A DNA stretch of 64,000 nucleotides from an uncultured Bacilli bacterium (GTDB lineage: Bacteria > Bacillota_I > Bacilli_A > RF39 > UBA660), in the NCBI GenBank assembly GCA_947629445.1, contig CANRDU010000003.1, forward strand, positions 1-64,000, read 5' to 3'. Every line of letters starts with the position of its first letter. The first letter of the stretch is position 1. The notes under the pieces are model-generated. The model searched no databases. It saw nothing but the letters and a program-made list of their open reading frames with translations, and was not told the origin of the DNA. The position numbers and the translations under genes were made by a program. Below, one piece after another: positions 18,777-29,800 of the stretch.

Positions 18777-19673
18777 ATGGAGATAATCAACGATATTCGT
18801 GCGTTAGAAGTAGGAGAAGTTCTAACGAATGTAGATATAAAAGAATATACAACATATAAAGTAGGTGGAAAAGCTTTAGGACTTGTCTATCCTAAAGATG
18901 TGGAAGGTCTTATTATCTTACTAAAATATCTTAGAGAAAATAATATTAAACATAAAATATTAGGAAAAGGGTCAAACCTCATTTTTTCTGATGAACCTTA
19001 TGAAGGAATTTTGATTAAGTTAGATTCTTTAGATACTTTAGAGATTAAGGGAAAAGAAATTACGGTAGGAGCAGGTTATCCATTAATTAAATTAGCGATC
19101 CGTCTTTCCCGGTTAGGATATACCGGTATGGAGTTTGCTGCGGGAATCCCTGGTACTGTTGGTGGCGCTATTTACATGAATGCCGGAGCTTATAAAAGTG
19201 ATATGGGATATATTGTCAAAAGTGTGAAAGTTTTAACCCCTAGATATAGTGTCGTGGAAATGACTAATTATGATATGCAATTTCACTATCGTTCTTCTTT
19301 TTTACAGCACCATAGAGATTATGTCTGTCTAGAAGCAACTCTTATTTTGGAACAGGGAAATCCTGAAGAGATTATGCAGTTAATTGAAGATCGTAAAAAG
19401 AGAAGATTAGAATCTCAACCACTAGAGTATCCTTCTGCTGGATCTGTTTTTCGTAATCCTGAGGGAGATTTTGCTGGTAGAATTATAGAGGAAATTGGCT
19501 ATAAAGGATATTCTATCGGTGATGCTGAGGTAAGTACAAAACATGCAAACTTCATTATCAATAAAGGAAATGCCAAAGGGAATGATATTAAGAAACTAAT
19601 ATTAGAAATTAAGCAAAAAGTAAAAGAAAAATACGATATTGATTTAAAGGTGGAACAAGAATTCGTAGAATAG
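18777..19673 (+). CDS. murB: UDP-N-acetylmuramate dehydrogenase
   Basis: YTTYKVGG, GKGSNLIF, AGIPGTVGGAIYMNAGAY, YPSAGSVFRNP. Confidence 0.96.
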   Translation: MEIINDIRALEVGEVLTNVDIKEYTTYKVGGKALGLVYPKDVEGLIILLKYLRENNIKHKILGKGSNLIFSDEPYEGILIKLDSLDTLEIKGKEITVGAGYPLIKLAIRLSRLGYTGMEFAAGIPGTVGGAIYMNAGAYKSDMGYIVKSVKVLTPRYSVVEMTNYDMQFHYRSSFLQHHRDYVCLEATLILEQGNPEEIMQLIEDRKKRRLESQPLEYPSAGSVFRNPEGDFAGRIIEEIGYKGYSIGDAEVSTKHANFIINKGNAKGNDIKKLILEIKQKVKEKYDIDLKVEQEFVE

Positions 19674-19682
19674 GAGAATAAA

Positions 19683-20429
19683 ATGAAGAATACGTTAAAA
19701 AAGGGTTCAAAGAAAACAGTCAATTCTAGAATTGCTAGACAGGCTCAAGAAGTAAAAAAGAAAAAAAAGCAAAAGCGCAAGTTAAAATTACAAAAAATTT
19801 TTCTAGGACTCCTTGGTATTCTTGTTCTAATGGTAGTTGGTTGGTGCTTATTACAAGTGAAAATTCGCTCTATCGTTATTGTCGGGAATGAATGGTTATC
19901 GGATCAAGAAATTATTGATTTAGCAGGTATTCGGGACTATCCTAGTACTTTCAAAAATCCTTTTTGGAGGATAGAGAAAAAATTAGAGGAAAATGATATG
20001 ATTGCATCAGCTACTGTTCGTAAGAAAAATTTTTTCACAGGGGTAGTGATTACGGTAGATGAGAATTTACCACTATTCTACTATGCTCCGTATGAAAAAA
20101 CGGTGTTAGAAGACGGTTCACAAATTGATGGTACCTATTTTGTTCCTACCCTATTAAATAAAATACCAGAAGATGTCTACCAGGACTTTTTAAAGGATAT
20201 GGCGGGAGTTCCTAAAGATGTCTTACGGAAAATGTCAGAGATAGAGTATAAGGCGAATGATGGCGAAAATTTATTTTTTATTTCGATGAATGACGGGATT
20301 TATGTTCATATATCCAGTGGTACTTTTTCAGAGATTTATGATTATTTAGATATTGTTTCTAGAATTGGAAATAATAAGGGTGTTTTACATTTAGAAAGAG
20401 GAAAATATTTAGAACCAATAGAGGAATAA
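19683..20429 (+). CDS. divIB: Cell division protein DivIB/FtsQ
   Basis: Basic N-terminus, single TM, POTRA-type domain, between murB and ftsA. Confidence 0.88.
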   Translation: MKNTLKKGSKKTVNSRIARQAQEVKKKKKQKRKLKLQKIFLGLLGILVLMVVGWCLLQVKIRSIVIVGNEWLSDQEIIDLAGIRDYPSTFKNPFWRIEKKLEENDMIASATVRKKNFFTGVVITVDENLPLFYYAPYEKTVLEDGSQIDGTYFVPTLLNKIPEDVYQDFLKDMAGVPKDVLRKMSEIEYKANDGENLFFISMNDGIYVHISSGTFSEIYDYLDIVSRIGNNKGVLHLERGKYLEPIEE

Positions 20430-20446
20430 TGGTTCCTCTTTTTTTT
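20420..20446 (+). terminator. Terminator overlapping the divIB stop codon
   Basis: AGAGGAA...TTCCTCT + T-run. Confidence 0.75.
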
Positions 20447-20518
20447 GAATTCCCCTAATTTCTTTTACTTTTTTGGATTTTTATAGTATAATGGTACTAG
20501 ATTGTAGGAGATGATGAT

Positions 20519-21769
20519 ATGAAGCACATTTATACTAGCGTGGATATTGGTTCAGATAGTATAAAGGTTGTTGTTTGTGAACTTTATCAAAACAAACTCA
20601 ATTTGCTTGCTGCATCTTCTAAAGAAGCAAAAGGAATTAAAAAAGGTTTGATTACGAATGGGGAAGAAGCGGTATCTTCTATTCGAAGTGCTTTAGCAGA
20701 GGTAGAGGGTATTTTAGGAATTCCTATTCATAGGGTAATCGTTTCTGTACCTGCCTATTTTGCAGAATATTCTATCGTAAAAGGGGCTATTGCTATTGAT
20801 CCTAATCGCGGGGTTGTAACCGCTAATGATATTGAGCAAGTATGTACGCAGGCGATTACTTCGAAACCACTAGAAAATAGAGAGTTTGTAACGATGCTCC
20901 CTGTCGATTTTAAGGTAGATGATAAAGTTGGTATTAAAGATCCTACCAATATAGAAGGTTCTTCTTTAAGTGTAAGAGGAGTTTTAGTTTCTACCCCTAA
21001 AAAGAATGTTTACTCTGTATTAAGTGTATTTGATAGTTTAGGAGTAGAAGTAGTAGATATTACCACCAATAGTATTGGTGATATGTATGCATTCCGTAGT
21101 CGCGATACTGATACCAAAATTGGTACTATTATCAATATTGGAAGTGAAACTACGACGGTATCTTTGTACAATAAGGGAATTATTGTGAAGAGTTCTATTA
21201 TTCCTATGGGTGGAAAGAACATTGATAATGATATTTGCTATATGTACAAAACAGATGCTAAAACTTCTAAAAAATTGAAACATCATTTCGCTTTAGCTCA
21301 TAAAAGAAATGCGAATACAGGGGACACTTATGAGATTTCAACGTCGCTTGATAAATCCTTAAAAATTAACCAGTTCGAGGTTTCTGAGATTGTTTCTTCA
21401 AGGTTAGAAGAGATTTTAAATCTCGTAAAAAAAGAGTTGAATATATTGACAAGCAAGCAAATTGATTATATGATAATAACAGGTGGAACTAGTAATATGG
21501 TAGATATTGAGTATATTGCTGCTGAGGTTTTAGGAAGAAATGTCAGCATAGGCAGTATTCGATTACTAGGTATAAGAGATAATAAATATTCATCATGTGT
21601 AGGAAATATTGTTCACTTTATTAGTCAATTAAAACTAAAGGGGCAAAACTATTCGATGATTGAAAATGAGGAAGCTTCGAAACTCGCAACCGTTAGAAAA
21701 ACTTCCGTAGAATCATCACATGAAAGCATGTTAGGAAAACTTTATGGATATTTTTTTAGCGAACAATAG
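20519..21769 (+). CDS. ftsA: Cell division protein FtsA
   Basis: TSVDIGSDSIKVVV, actin-like ATPase motifs, adjacent to ftsZ. Confidence 0.95.
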   Translation: MKHIYTSVDIGSDSIKVVVCELYQNKLNLLAASSKEAKGIKKGLITNGEEAVSSIRSALAEVEGILGIPIHRVIVSVPAYFAEYSIVKGAIAIDPNRGVVTANDIEQVCTQAITSKPLENREFVTMLPVDFKVDDKVGIKDPTNIEGSSLSVRGVLVSTPKKNVYSVLSVFDSLGVEVVDITTNSIGDMYAFRSRDTDTKIGTIINIGSETTTVSLYNKGIIVKSSIIPMGGKNIDNDICYMYKTDAKTSKKLKHHFALAHKRNANTGDTYEISTSLDKSLKINQFEVSEIVSSRLEEILNLVKKELNILTSKQIDYMIITGGTSNMVDIEYIAAEVLGRNVSIGSIRLLGIRDNKYSSCVGNIVHFISQLKLKGQNYSMIENEEASKLATVRKTSVESSHESMLGKLYGYFFSEQ

Positions 21770-21782
21770 GAGGTTATAAGTT

Positions 21783-22874
21783 ATGTTTGGATTAGAAATG
21801 GATCAGATAGCAAAAATAAAGGTAATAGGTATCGGTGGTGGCGGAAATAACGCTGTTAACCGTATGATAGATTCTGGTGTTAAGGGAGTAGAATTCATTG
21901 TTGCTAATACAGACTTGCAAGTGTTGAATTGCTCTAAGGCTCCTGTTAAAATTCAAATTGGAGAAAGTCTAACTGGCGGAAGAGGTGCTGGTGCAAAACC
22001 AGATATCGGAAGAGAAGCTGCCCTAGAAAGTAAAAAAGAAATTGAAGAGGCTCTACGTGGTGCGGATATGGTTTTCGTTACTTGCGGTATGGGAGGAGGA
22101 ACTGGTACGGGAGCTGCTCCTGTTGTTGCTCAAATTGCTCAAGAACTAGGTGCTCTTACTGTAGGTATTGTTACAAAACCATTCTCATTTGAGGGTAAAA
22201 AAAGAATGGAACAAGCAATTGCTGGGTTGGAGGAACTTAAAAAGAATGTAGATACTCTTATCGTTATTCCAAATGATCGTTTAAGAGAGATTATTGATAA
22301 ACAAACACCATTACTTGATTCTTTCAAAGAAGTAGATAATGTTCTTCGTAGAGGAGTTCAATCTATTTCTGACTTAATTGCAGTTGCAGGACTTATTAAC
22401 CTTGATTTTGCCGATGTTAAGACAGTTATGGAAAAACGTGGAAGTGCTCTTATCGGTATTGGAATTGGTGTTGGCGAAAATCGTGCGACAGAAGCTGCTC
22501 GTCAAGCAGTATCTAGTCCACTTCTTGAAACTAGTATTAGTGGAGCTACCGATGCTATTATCAATGTAACAGGTGGTAACAATTTAACATTATTCGAAGT
22601 AGAAGAGGCTAACGAAGTAATTCGTACGAGTGCTAATACCGATATGAATACTATCTTCGGTGCGGTTATTAATGAAAATTTATCAGATGAAATTATCGTA
22701 ACGGTTATTGCTACAGGATTTGATCAAGAAACAGAACCTTTATATCACTCTTATGCAAAACCGGAAACGCAACAGACGTCATCTCGTCGTATTGATTTAA
22801 CAGATAACGATGATGATGACGATGATGACGATGATATTATTCCATCATTCTTAAAGAAAAGAGGAGGCTTTTAG
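21783..22874 (+). CDS. ftsZ: Cell division GTPase FtsZ
   Basis: [25 protein letters not shown]-terminal IIPSFLKKR peptide preceded by a poly-Asp tract. Confidence 0.98.
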   Translation: MFGLEMDQIAKIKVIGIGGGGNNAVNRMIDSGVKGVEFIVANTDLQVLNCSKAPVKIQIGESLTGGRGAGAKPDIGREAALESKKEIEEALRGADMVFVTCGMGGGTGTGAAPVVAQIAQELGALTVGIVTKPFSFEGKKRMEQAIAGLEELKKNVDTLIVIPNDRLREIIDKQTPLLDSFKEVDNVLRRGVQSISDLIAVAGLINLDFADVKTVMEKRGSALIGIGIGVGENRATEAARQAVSSPLLETSISGATDAIINVTGGNNLTLFEVEEANEVIRTSANTDMNTIFGAVINENLSDEIIVTVIATGFDQETEPLYHSYAKPETQQTSSRRIDLTDNDDDDDDDDDIIPSFLKKRGGF

Positions 22875-22896
22875 TCTCTTTTTTTTGAATTTAAAA

Positions 22897-22929
22897 TCGA
22901 CATATTTTCTCTACTAATTATTCTATAAT
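22897..22929 (+). promoter_or_regulatory. spoIIGA promoter with Spo0A-box-like element
   Basis: TCGACA (22897-22902), 21 nt, TATAAT (22924-22929). Confidence 0.45.
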
Positions 22930-22944
22930 GATAGTGGTGATGCC

Positions 22945-23724
22945 ATGAAAATATATTTAGATCTTCTTCTTCTTTTTAATTTTTTAATTGATTTATTATT
23001 ACTTCTTAGTGTTGCATCCATTCTAAAGCGAAGAGTTAGTTTTTATCGGTTGGTAGGTAGCGCTTTTCTTGGAAGTTTTAGTGTTTTTTTTCTCTTTTTG
23101 CCACTTTCTAATTTTGTTTTACTTTTTCTAAAATTTGGGATGAGTATGATGATGATTTTGGTAGCATATTCCTACCGTGATATACGAACCTTTCTTAAAA
23201 ATCTAGGATATTTTTATTTTGCTAGTATTCTATTAGGTGGTTCTATTTATTTATGGAATTCCACTTTTTCATTCGGGGGTATTCAAAATTCGTTTGTTTC
23301 TAATTCTTATCAATTAAATTTTTTTGGCTTACTATTTTTATCGCCCATTATCATTGCTTACTATGTACGAAAGATGAAAGGGGTGAAAGAACAGTATGCT
23401 TTCTATCAAAAAGTGAGGATGTTAGTGGATCATCATGCCATTAGTGGTGTTGGATATGCCGATAGTGGAAATACCTTAACCTATAAAAAGAAACCGGTAA
23501 TTTTAGCTCGTAAAAATTTGTTAGAAAATAAAAATGCTTCTATCTATCTTCCTTATCAAACGGCTTTAGGAATAGGAATGTTAGCGTGTTTTCCGGTTGA
23601 GGAAGTATATCTTGATAATAAAGTCTATAAAAATATTTATGTAGGTATTATGCAAGAAGATATTTTAATGGATGGAGTCGATTTTCTTCTTCATCAAACT
23701 ATGATAGGAGGACTATATGATTAA
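22945..23724 (+). CDS. spoIIGA: Sigma-E processing peptidase SpoIIGA
   Basis: Multi-TM N-terminus, aspartyl-protease-like YADSGNTLT motif, directly upstream of sigE. Confidence 0.88.
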   Translation: MKIYLDLLLLFNFLIDLLLLLSVASILKRRVSFYRLVGSAFLGSFSVFFLFLPLSNFVLLFLKFGMSMMMILVAYSYRDIRTFLKNLGYFYFASILLGGSIYLWNSTFSFGGIQNSFVSNSYQLNFFGLLFLSPIIIAYYVRKMKGVKEQYAFYQKVRMLVDHHAISGVGYADSGNTLTYKKKPVILARKNLLENKNASIYLPYQTALGIGMLACFPVEEVYLDNKVYKNIYVGIMQEDILMDGVDFLLHQTMIGGLYD

Positions 23725-24391
23725 AAAAATTTGGCAGTATTTAAAAAAATTATTTTTAAAACCAATTTATTTTGTCGGTAGTTTGGATAAGTTACCAGAA
23801 CCTCTTTCTAAAGAACAGGAACTTTATTACATTCAAAAAGGGGATGAGGAAGCCAAAGCGAAATTAATTGAACATAATCTAAGATTAGTGGTCTTTCTAG
23901 CTAAAAAATATGAAAATACAGGCATTGATTTAGAAGATTTAGTAAGCATTGGGACGATTGGTCTTATTAAAGGAATTAATACGTATAATTTAGATAAAAA
24001 TATTAAACTCGCAACCTATGCCTCTCGTTGTATTGATAATGAAATTTTAATGTTTTTACGAAAAAATAAAAAAAGGAGAAGTGAGATTAGTTTTGAAGAT
24101 AGTTTAAGTTTTGATTCCGAGGGGAATGAACTACATTTAGAAGATATTTTAGGAACGGATGATGATATTGTCACAAGAGGAATCGAAAGAGAAACAGAGA
24201 AAAAATTGATGTATGCAGAGATAGAAAAATTAAGTGAGCGAGATAAAGAAATTATGATGTTACGGTATGGCTTAAATCATCATGAAGAGATGACTCAAAA
24301 AGAAGTAGCGGCTACTTTAGGTATTAGCCAATCTTATATCTCACGAATCGAAAAGAAAGTTATCAATCGACTAAAATATTTATATAAATAG
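23717..24391 (+). CDS. sigE: RNA polymerase sporulation sigma factor SigE
   Basis: LRLVVFLAKKYENTGIDLEDLVSIGTIGLIKGI..., GISQSYISRIEKK; N-terminal pro-like segment; spoIIGA neighbour. Confidence 0.93.
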   Translation: MIKKIWQYLKKLFLKPIYFVGSLDKLPEPLSKEQELYYIQKGDEEAKAKLIEHNLRLVVFLAKKYENTGIDLEDLVSIGTIGLIKGINTYNLDKNIKLATYASRCIDNEILMFLRKNKKRRSEISFEDSLSFDSEGNELHLEDILGTDDDIVTRGIERETEKKLMYAEIEKLSERDKEIMMLRYGLNHHEEMTQKEVAATLGISQSYISRIEKKVINRLKYLYK

Positions 24392-24409
24392 TAATTTTCC
24401 ATTTTTTTC

Positions 24410-24439
24410 TTGACACTATTTTTTAATATTTTGTATAAT
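24410..24439 (+). promoter_or_regulatory. sigma-A-type promoter
   Basis: TTGACA, 18 nt, TATAAT upstream of the InlB-B-repeat gene. Confidence 0.6.
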
Positions 24440-24473
24440 GAAATTAGGATGAGTGTTCATCATGGGAGGTTTT

Positions 24474-24980
24474 ATGAAAAACAGAAATTGGAAATGGATT
24501 TTGCTAATAACGATTGGTGTTTTATTGATTAGTGGGGCTTATTCTCTATTCATTGGAAATGAATATGCGGTTACTTTTGATACAAAAGGTGGAACTTTCG
24601 TGGAAACTCAGTATGTGAAAACAGGAGAAAAAGTCGTTCTCCCAGAACCGCCAACGAAAGAAGGATATCGATTCATTGAATGGCAACAGGATGGCAAGAC
24701 TTTTGATTTTTCTACGGAAGTGAGAGATGAAATTACTCTTACCGCCCTTTGGCAAAAGATTGGGGAATCAGACAGTTTATATTACGAGGTTACTTTTATG
24801 GATGGGGAAGAGATGATAACCACGCAATATATATTCCCAGGAGGGCTAGTAACAGAGCCAGAATCACCAACAAAAGAAGGATATACTTTTAAAGGATGGT
24901 ATTATCATGATAAACTCTTTGATTTTACAAAATATGTTTCACAAGATATCGTGTTGGAAGCAAAATGGGATAAGATTTAA
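24474..24980 (+). CDS. Membrane-anchored protein with two InlB B-repeat (Flg_new) domains
   Basis: VTFDTKGGTFVETQYVKTGEKVVLPEPPTKEGYRFIEWQ...TALW and a second copy VTFMDGEE...PTKEGYTFKGWYY...EAKW. Confidence 0.85.
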   Translation: MKNRNWKWILLITIGVLLISGAYSLFIGNEYAVTFDTKGGTFVETQYVKTGEKVVLPEPPTKEGYRFIEWQQDGKTFDFSTEVRDEITLTALWQKIGESDSLYYEVTFMDGEEMITTQYIFPGGLVTEPESPTKEGYTFKGWYYHDKLFDFTKYVSQDIVLEAKWDKI

Positions 24981-24989
24981 GAGAAAGAG

Positions 24990-25018
24990 AAATAAGAAAC
25001 TACTTATTTCTTTTTTTG
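24990..25018 (+). terminator. Intrinsic terminator
   Basis: AAATAAG-aaacta-CTTATTT + T-run. Confidence 0.75.
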
Positions 25019-25150
25019 ATGACTAAATTTCCTAAAAAATAACAAAATTTGCTTGATTTCGTTAAAAAAAAAGAAAAATGTGATATAATGAAACCAGAAA
25101 TGCTATCAGGCAAGATGTTCCACGATAGTGTTTTGGAAAGGAGTAAGAAC

Positions 25151-26818
25151 ATGGCAAACAAAACAACAAAGAATAAGAAGGTTTCTAATGCGTCAAAAGA
25201 TACTGCCCCTAAGAAAGTATCTGCTAACGCAAAATCTTCTCGTGAGGAAAGCAACGTAAAAGAACAGAAGATTTCTCAAGAAGAAAAAATTGTCAAAGAG
25301 GAAAAAGTAGAAAAAGTAGTAAATGACAAAAAGTCTTCTTCTGAGAAAAAAGTAGAATCCGTAAAAGAACATCCTCACGAAGCAAAAAGTGTAAGAGAAA
25401 GTAACACTTCTAAGTATGAAGAAGAAAGTCAAGATTCTTCTATTATTTGGAAAGTCATTGCTGGCATTGCTATTTTAGCAGTTGTCCTATTCTTAATTGT
25501 TAAGGGATGTGGACGTAGCAAAGAATTTGAAGTTACTTTTGATACACAGGGTGGTTCTGAAGTGACATCTATTACAGTTAAGAAAGATGACACTATTAAA
25601 GAACCAGAAATCCCTACAAAAGAAGGATACATATTTGAGGGTTGGTATTATGAAAATCAAAAATTTGACTTTGATACAAAAATAAAAGAGGATATCACAC
25701 TAGTAGCAAAATGGTCTCTAGCGGATAATCTCGAATTAAAGGTAAAGGAAATGTCTCTTCAAATTGGTGATAAAACGAATTTGACAGTTACGAATTTACC
25801 ATCAGGAGTATCAAGCAAAGATTTGGTTTGGACGTCTAGTGATGAAAGTGTTGTTACTGTCGATCAAAACGGTAATGTGAAAGCTCTTAAAGCAGGTACT
25901 GCTAATATTACTTTAAAGACTAGTGATGGTAAGTATAGTGTAACTTGTAAGGTTACTGTAGTATCTGAAAAGATTTCTCCAAGTAGTGTTTCTATTAGTG
26001 GAAATAGTGTTGTCGCACCAGGAGATAGTTTAAAACTTAGAGCAGTCATTAAACCAAGTAATGCGACAAACCAAAATGTTACATGGTCAAGTAGTGATGC
26101 TAGTATTGCCACTGTCGATGAAGATGGTAATGTGAAGGCTCTTAAAGAGGGTACTGTAACAATTACGGTTACGACAGAAGATGGTAAGAAAACAGCTTCT
26201 AAGAAAATTACTGTTAGTGCTCAAAAAGGAACATCTTCTAACAATAATTCTGGAAGTAACAATAACAAGAAAGTATCTGTAACAGATGTCACTATTAATA
26301 GTAGTGATAAAACTATGACGGTAGGCGATAAAGCTACGTTAAAAGTTACCATTAAACCAAGTAATGCTACTAACAAGAAAGTAACATGGAAGAGTAGTAA
26401 TCCATCTGTAGTATCTGTAGATGCTAATGGAAATATTAAAGCTCTAAGAAAAGGTACTGTTCGTATTACCGTTACGACAGAAGATGGTAAAAAAGTAGAT
26501 AGTATTGTTGTTACTGTTAAAGAAAAAACAGCTAGTTACGAAATGACATTAAGTGCTTTGGTAGGGGCAAATGGAGACGTTGCTCAATATGAAGTTGCTA
26601 TTACCAAAGATGGAAAACCGCTTGCAGATTCAGATTATACAAAAGTTGTTTTCAAAGCTGGTAGTGAAGAAGTAGTGTTTAGAACTAAAAATCCTACTCT
26701 TCAACACGGAAGATTCAGTAATACTAGTTCTATTACAAAGGGAACCATTACCCTTGCTGATGGAAAAACTAGTACTATAACCATTAGATGGGGAAAAGAT
26801 AAAAACCGTGAATTATAA
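25151..26818 (+). CDS. Surface protein: Lys/Glu-rich N-terminus, TM, InlB B-repeat, three BIG2-like domains
   Basis: RBS AAAGGAG before ATG 25151; VTFDTQGGSEVTS...PTKEGYIFEGWYY; repeated VTWxSSxxSVxxVDxxGNVKALxxGTxxITVTT. Confidence 0.85.
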   Translation: MANKTTKNKKVSNASKDTAPKKVSANAKSSREESNVKEQKISQEEKIVKEEKVEKVVNDKKSSSEKKVESVKEHPHEAKSVRESNTSKYEEESQDSSIIWKVIAGIAILAVVLFLIVKGCGRSKEFEVTFDTQGGSEVTSITVKKDDTIKEPEIPTKEGYIFEGWYYENQKFDFDTKIKEDITLVAKWSLADNLELKVKEMSLQIGDKTNLTVTNLPSGVSSKDLVWTSSDESVVTVDQNGNVKALKAGTANITLKTSDGKYSVTCKVTVVSEKISPSSVSISGNSVVAPGDSLKLRAVIKPSNATNQNVTWSSSDASIATVDEDGNVKALKEGTVTITVTTEDGKKTASKKITVSAQKGTSSNNNSGSNNNKKVSVTDVTINSSDKTMTVGDKATLKVTIKPSNATNKKVTWKSSNPSVVSVDANGNIKALRKGTVRITVTTEDGKKVDSIVVTVKEKTASYEMTLSALVGANGDVAQYEVAITKDGKPLADSDYTKVVFKAGSEEVVFRTKNPTLQHGRFSNTSSITKGTITLADGKTSTITIRWGKDKNREL

Positions 26819-26854
26819 AATATTCAAAATAAAATGATAGAAAGGAAGAAAAAA

Positions 26855-29800
26855 ATGAAAAATAAGATTGGCAAATGGTTTGTTTTCGCAATCTTAGGAT
26901 TTCTTGCATCAACCATATCTGTTCATGCGTTAAGTTATGATATAACAGATCCAAATTCATTTAGTGCAATGATGGATAAATATGACAGTACTACACAAAG
27001 TATTTATGTCATTGGATCTTATGTTTTTACAACGAAACATACATTGACGACTCAAGATATGATGTTAGCTGCTTTGAGCATCGATTTAACAGATGCGGAA
27101 GGCGATAGAATCAAAGATTCAGAGGCTTATAACAAAATGACTATCTTCAAGTTGGAACGTGATTATGATGAAGAAACTGATGAGCCAACTGGAACATGGA
27201 CAGTCGTAAACAATTATGTTGGATCTGACAGTCTCAAAGAAAACAAATTAGTCGATGTCACATATGTTGATTATGAAAAAGTTCAAGGAGAATCTTCATT
27301 ATCTGTAACTTTTGATGCTTCTCAAGATATGATAGATGATTTAACACCATGGGGTTATCATGTAGTTTTAGAGAATCAAAAAAATATTACAGTAACTCCA
27401 AGTGAAGAAGATCCTACTGTAGTTAAGTTAGGTGGAAAAGTTTATTATCTTCCAGAAATAGATAACTGGGAAGAAGATAAACAAACTGGATACTATCTAG
27501 CTTTTGAAGTAAAAATTCCAGAGGAATATAAAGGAAAAGCACAGTGGTGGCTTAGTGAGGATAACAAATTAACTCATGATGGCAGAAACTATGCTGTTTA
27601 TAGCCTTTCAAAAGATGCTTCAGAAAAATCATTTGAAGTTTGGGTAGATTTTGATGGTGACGGAGAAGAATATGAAGCTACTTCTTATGTATTTGATTAT
27701 TCAGATATAGAGTTTGTAGCACAAGCATCTAAAGCAAAAATATCTGCAAGTACGACAGATTCAGAAGTATTAAACGTATATAAAGATGCTTTACATATCT
27801 TCCCAGAAGATTTTGTAACGATTACAAATGATAATAAAATTACAGGAGATATTCATTATAATCCAGATGTAGCAGTTGATCCTACAAAGGATAGTAAAAC
27901 AAATTATTATATTCCTGTAATTGTTGAAATTGATAAAGAATATGCGGGAAAGGCAACCATTACTACAACAAATAATGGTGAACCAAAATCAACTACTTTC
28001 CAAGCTAGTGCTGATAATGCTGATAAAAACATGATGGCACTTTTATTCACAGTATCAAAAACTGATACAGATAAAACATTTACAATTACAATTGATTTAG
28101 ATGGTGCAGAGGGAAACTTTGAACCAGTTGATTACGTATTTGATTATACGGATGCTAATTTCTTAGAAGTACCAACAGCTAGTGTTAGTGCAGAAGGTGC
28201 TACAGAGAATCAAGCAAAATATGCAAGTATAATTGAAGAACAATTTAATTTTGAAGGAAACCAAAAAACATTAACAGTTGATGTTAAAGATAACAAAGTT
28301 ACTTTAACAGGAGAATTAGTTAATAAATCTTATCCATTTAATGGAAAATCAAACGAAGATGTTGATGGATATTATTTCCAATATGTAATTGAAATTAGTG
28401 GGGATGCTAAAGACAGTTCTATTACTATTCCAGCAGAACCAGGTGAAGCAAAAGTTATTAAATATGCTGATTATGATTTCAAAGATGAAAATGGTAAGAG
28501 TGGTATTGTAGTTCTTCATAAATTAAACGAGACAAAAGAAGACAAGACATTTACAGTTACCGTTGATTTAGATGGGGATGGAGATGCTGATGAAACTTAT
28601 ACATTTGATTATAGTCAGGTAGTACTTGGCGAAGAGTCAAAAGTAACGGTAGTATCAGAATCTAGCAAAATACCTGCTGGTGATAAAACATCATATGAAG
28701 AATGGGGATTCCCTGGTACTGGTTATGATTTAATAACTATTAAAGACAATGTTATTTCAGGTACAATTCCATATGTTGAACATATTTCAACGGATGCCTT
28801 CACAGGTGTAGATGTTACAGGAAACTATATGGTTTATGCTATTGAATTACCAGAAGGAAGTAATACAGATGGAAAAGCAGAAATTAAATTAAGCTGTACA
28901 ACTGGTACTAATTGTCAAGGTGGTTGGAAAATAGAACCAATTACCGGTGAAACCGTTTCAGTTCTTCATTCTGTTAAAAGAGATGAAGATGGTAATCTTA
29001 AAGATATCGTCGCTTATGTTGACTTAGATGGTTTTGAAAATAATGAAATTTCATCTATGGCTGCTGATGTTGATGCTATCTATTTACCTTATGAAATTAG
29101 ATTAACTTTTGCTGAAGATGTTGTTGTACAAGAAAAATCTTCTGTTGAAGTTTCAACTGACTTAACAGAAGCTCAAGTAAAAGAATTAACAGATGCATAT
29201 GGTTATACTGAGAATAAAGAGAAACTAACTGTAACTGAAGAAACACATGCAACTGACAATCTTCCAGTATTTAAGTATTCTGGAACAATTGATGAACAAG
29301 TAGTAAATGCTAATTCTGGTTATGCAGATTTAGAAGCTGGATTCTTTGGATTAGTAATTACACCTAAGACAATTATTCCTAATAAGACAACAGTAACTAT
29401 TGATAAAGCTTCTAATAAAGGTGAAGGTTCAAAGATGATTACTTTCAAGGATAATGAACCATTAGTACTACTTCGTCAAGTAACTGAAGATGAAGAAATT
29501 AAAATTACTGTTGATATCGATGGTAATGAGGATGCTTATTTACCTTATTCATTCTATATTAATTATGAAGGAGTAACGGTTAATAAAGTTTCTCATGTAT
29601 CTGTTCCAAATACAATGGATGCTGAAGTATCTAAAAATTTGAAAAGTGTCTTTAATTTTGAAACACCAGCATCTCAAGATGTAACAGTTACTTACGATGC
29701 TGATACGAAGACTATTAAAGTTACTGGTAAAGTTGCTAGAAATACAGAAGTTAAAAATATGGGTGAAAATCCATCTGGATATTATGTTCCATTCTCATTA

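Noticed and set aside
25800-26520. DNA-level repeats suggestive of a repeat element
   Set aside because: Explained by three homologous BIG2-like protein domains.
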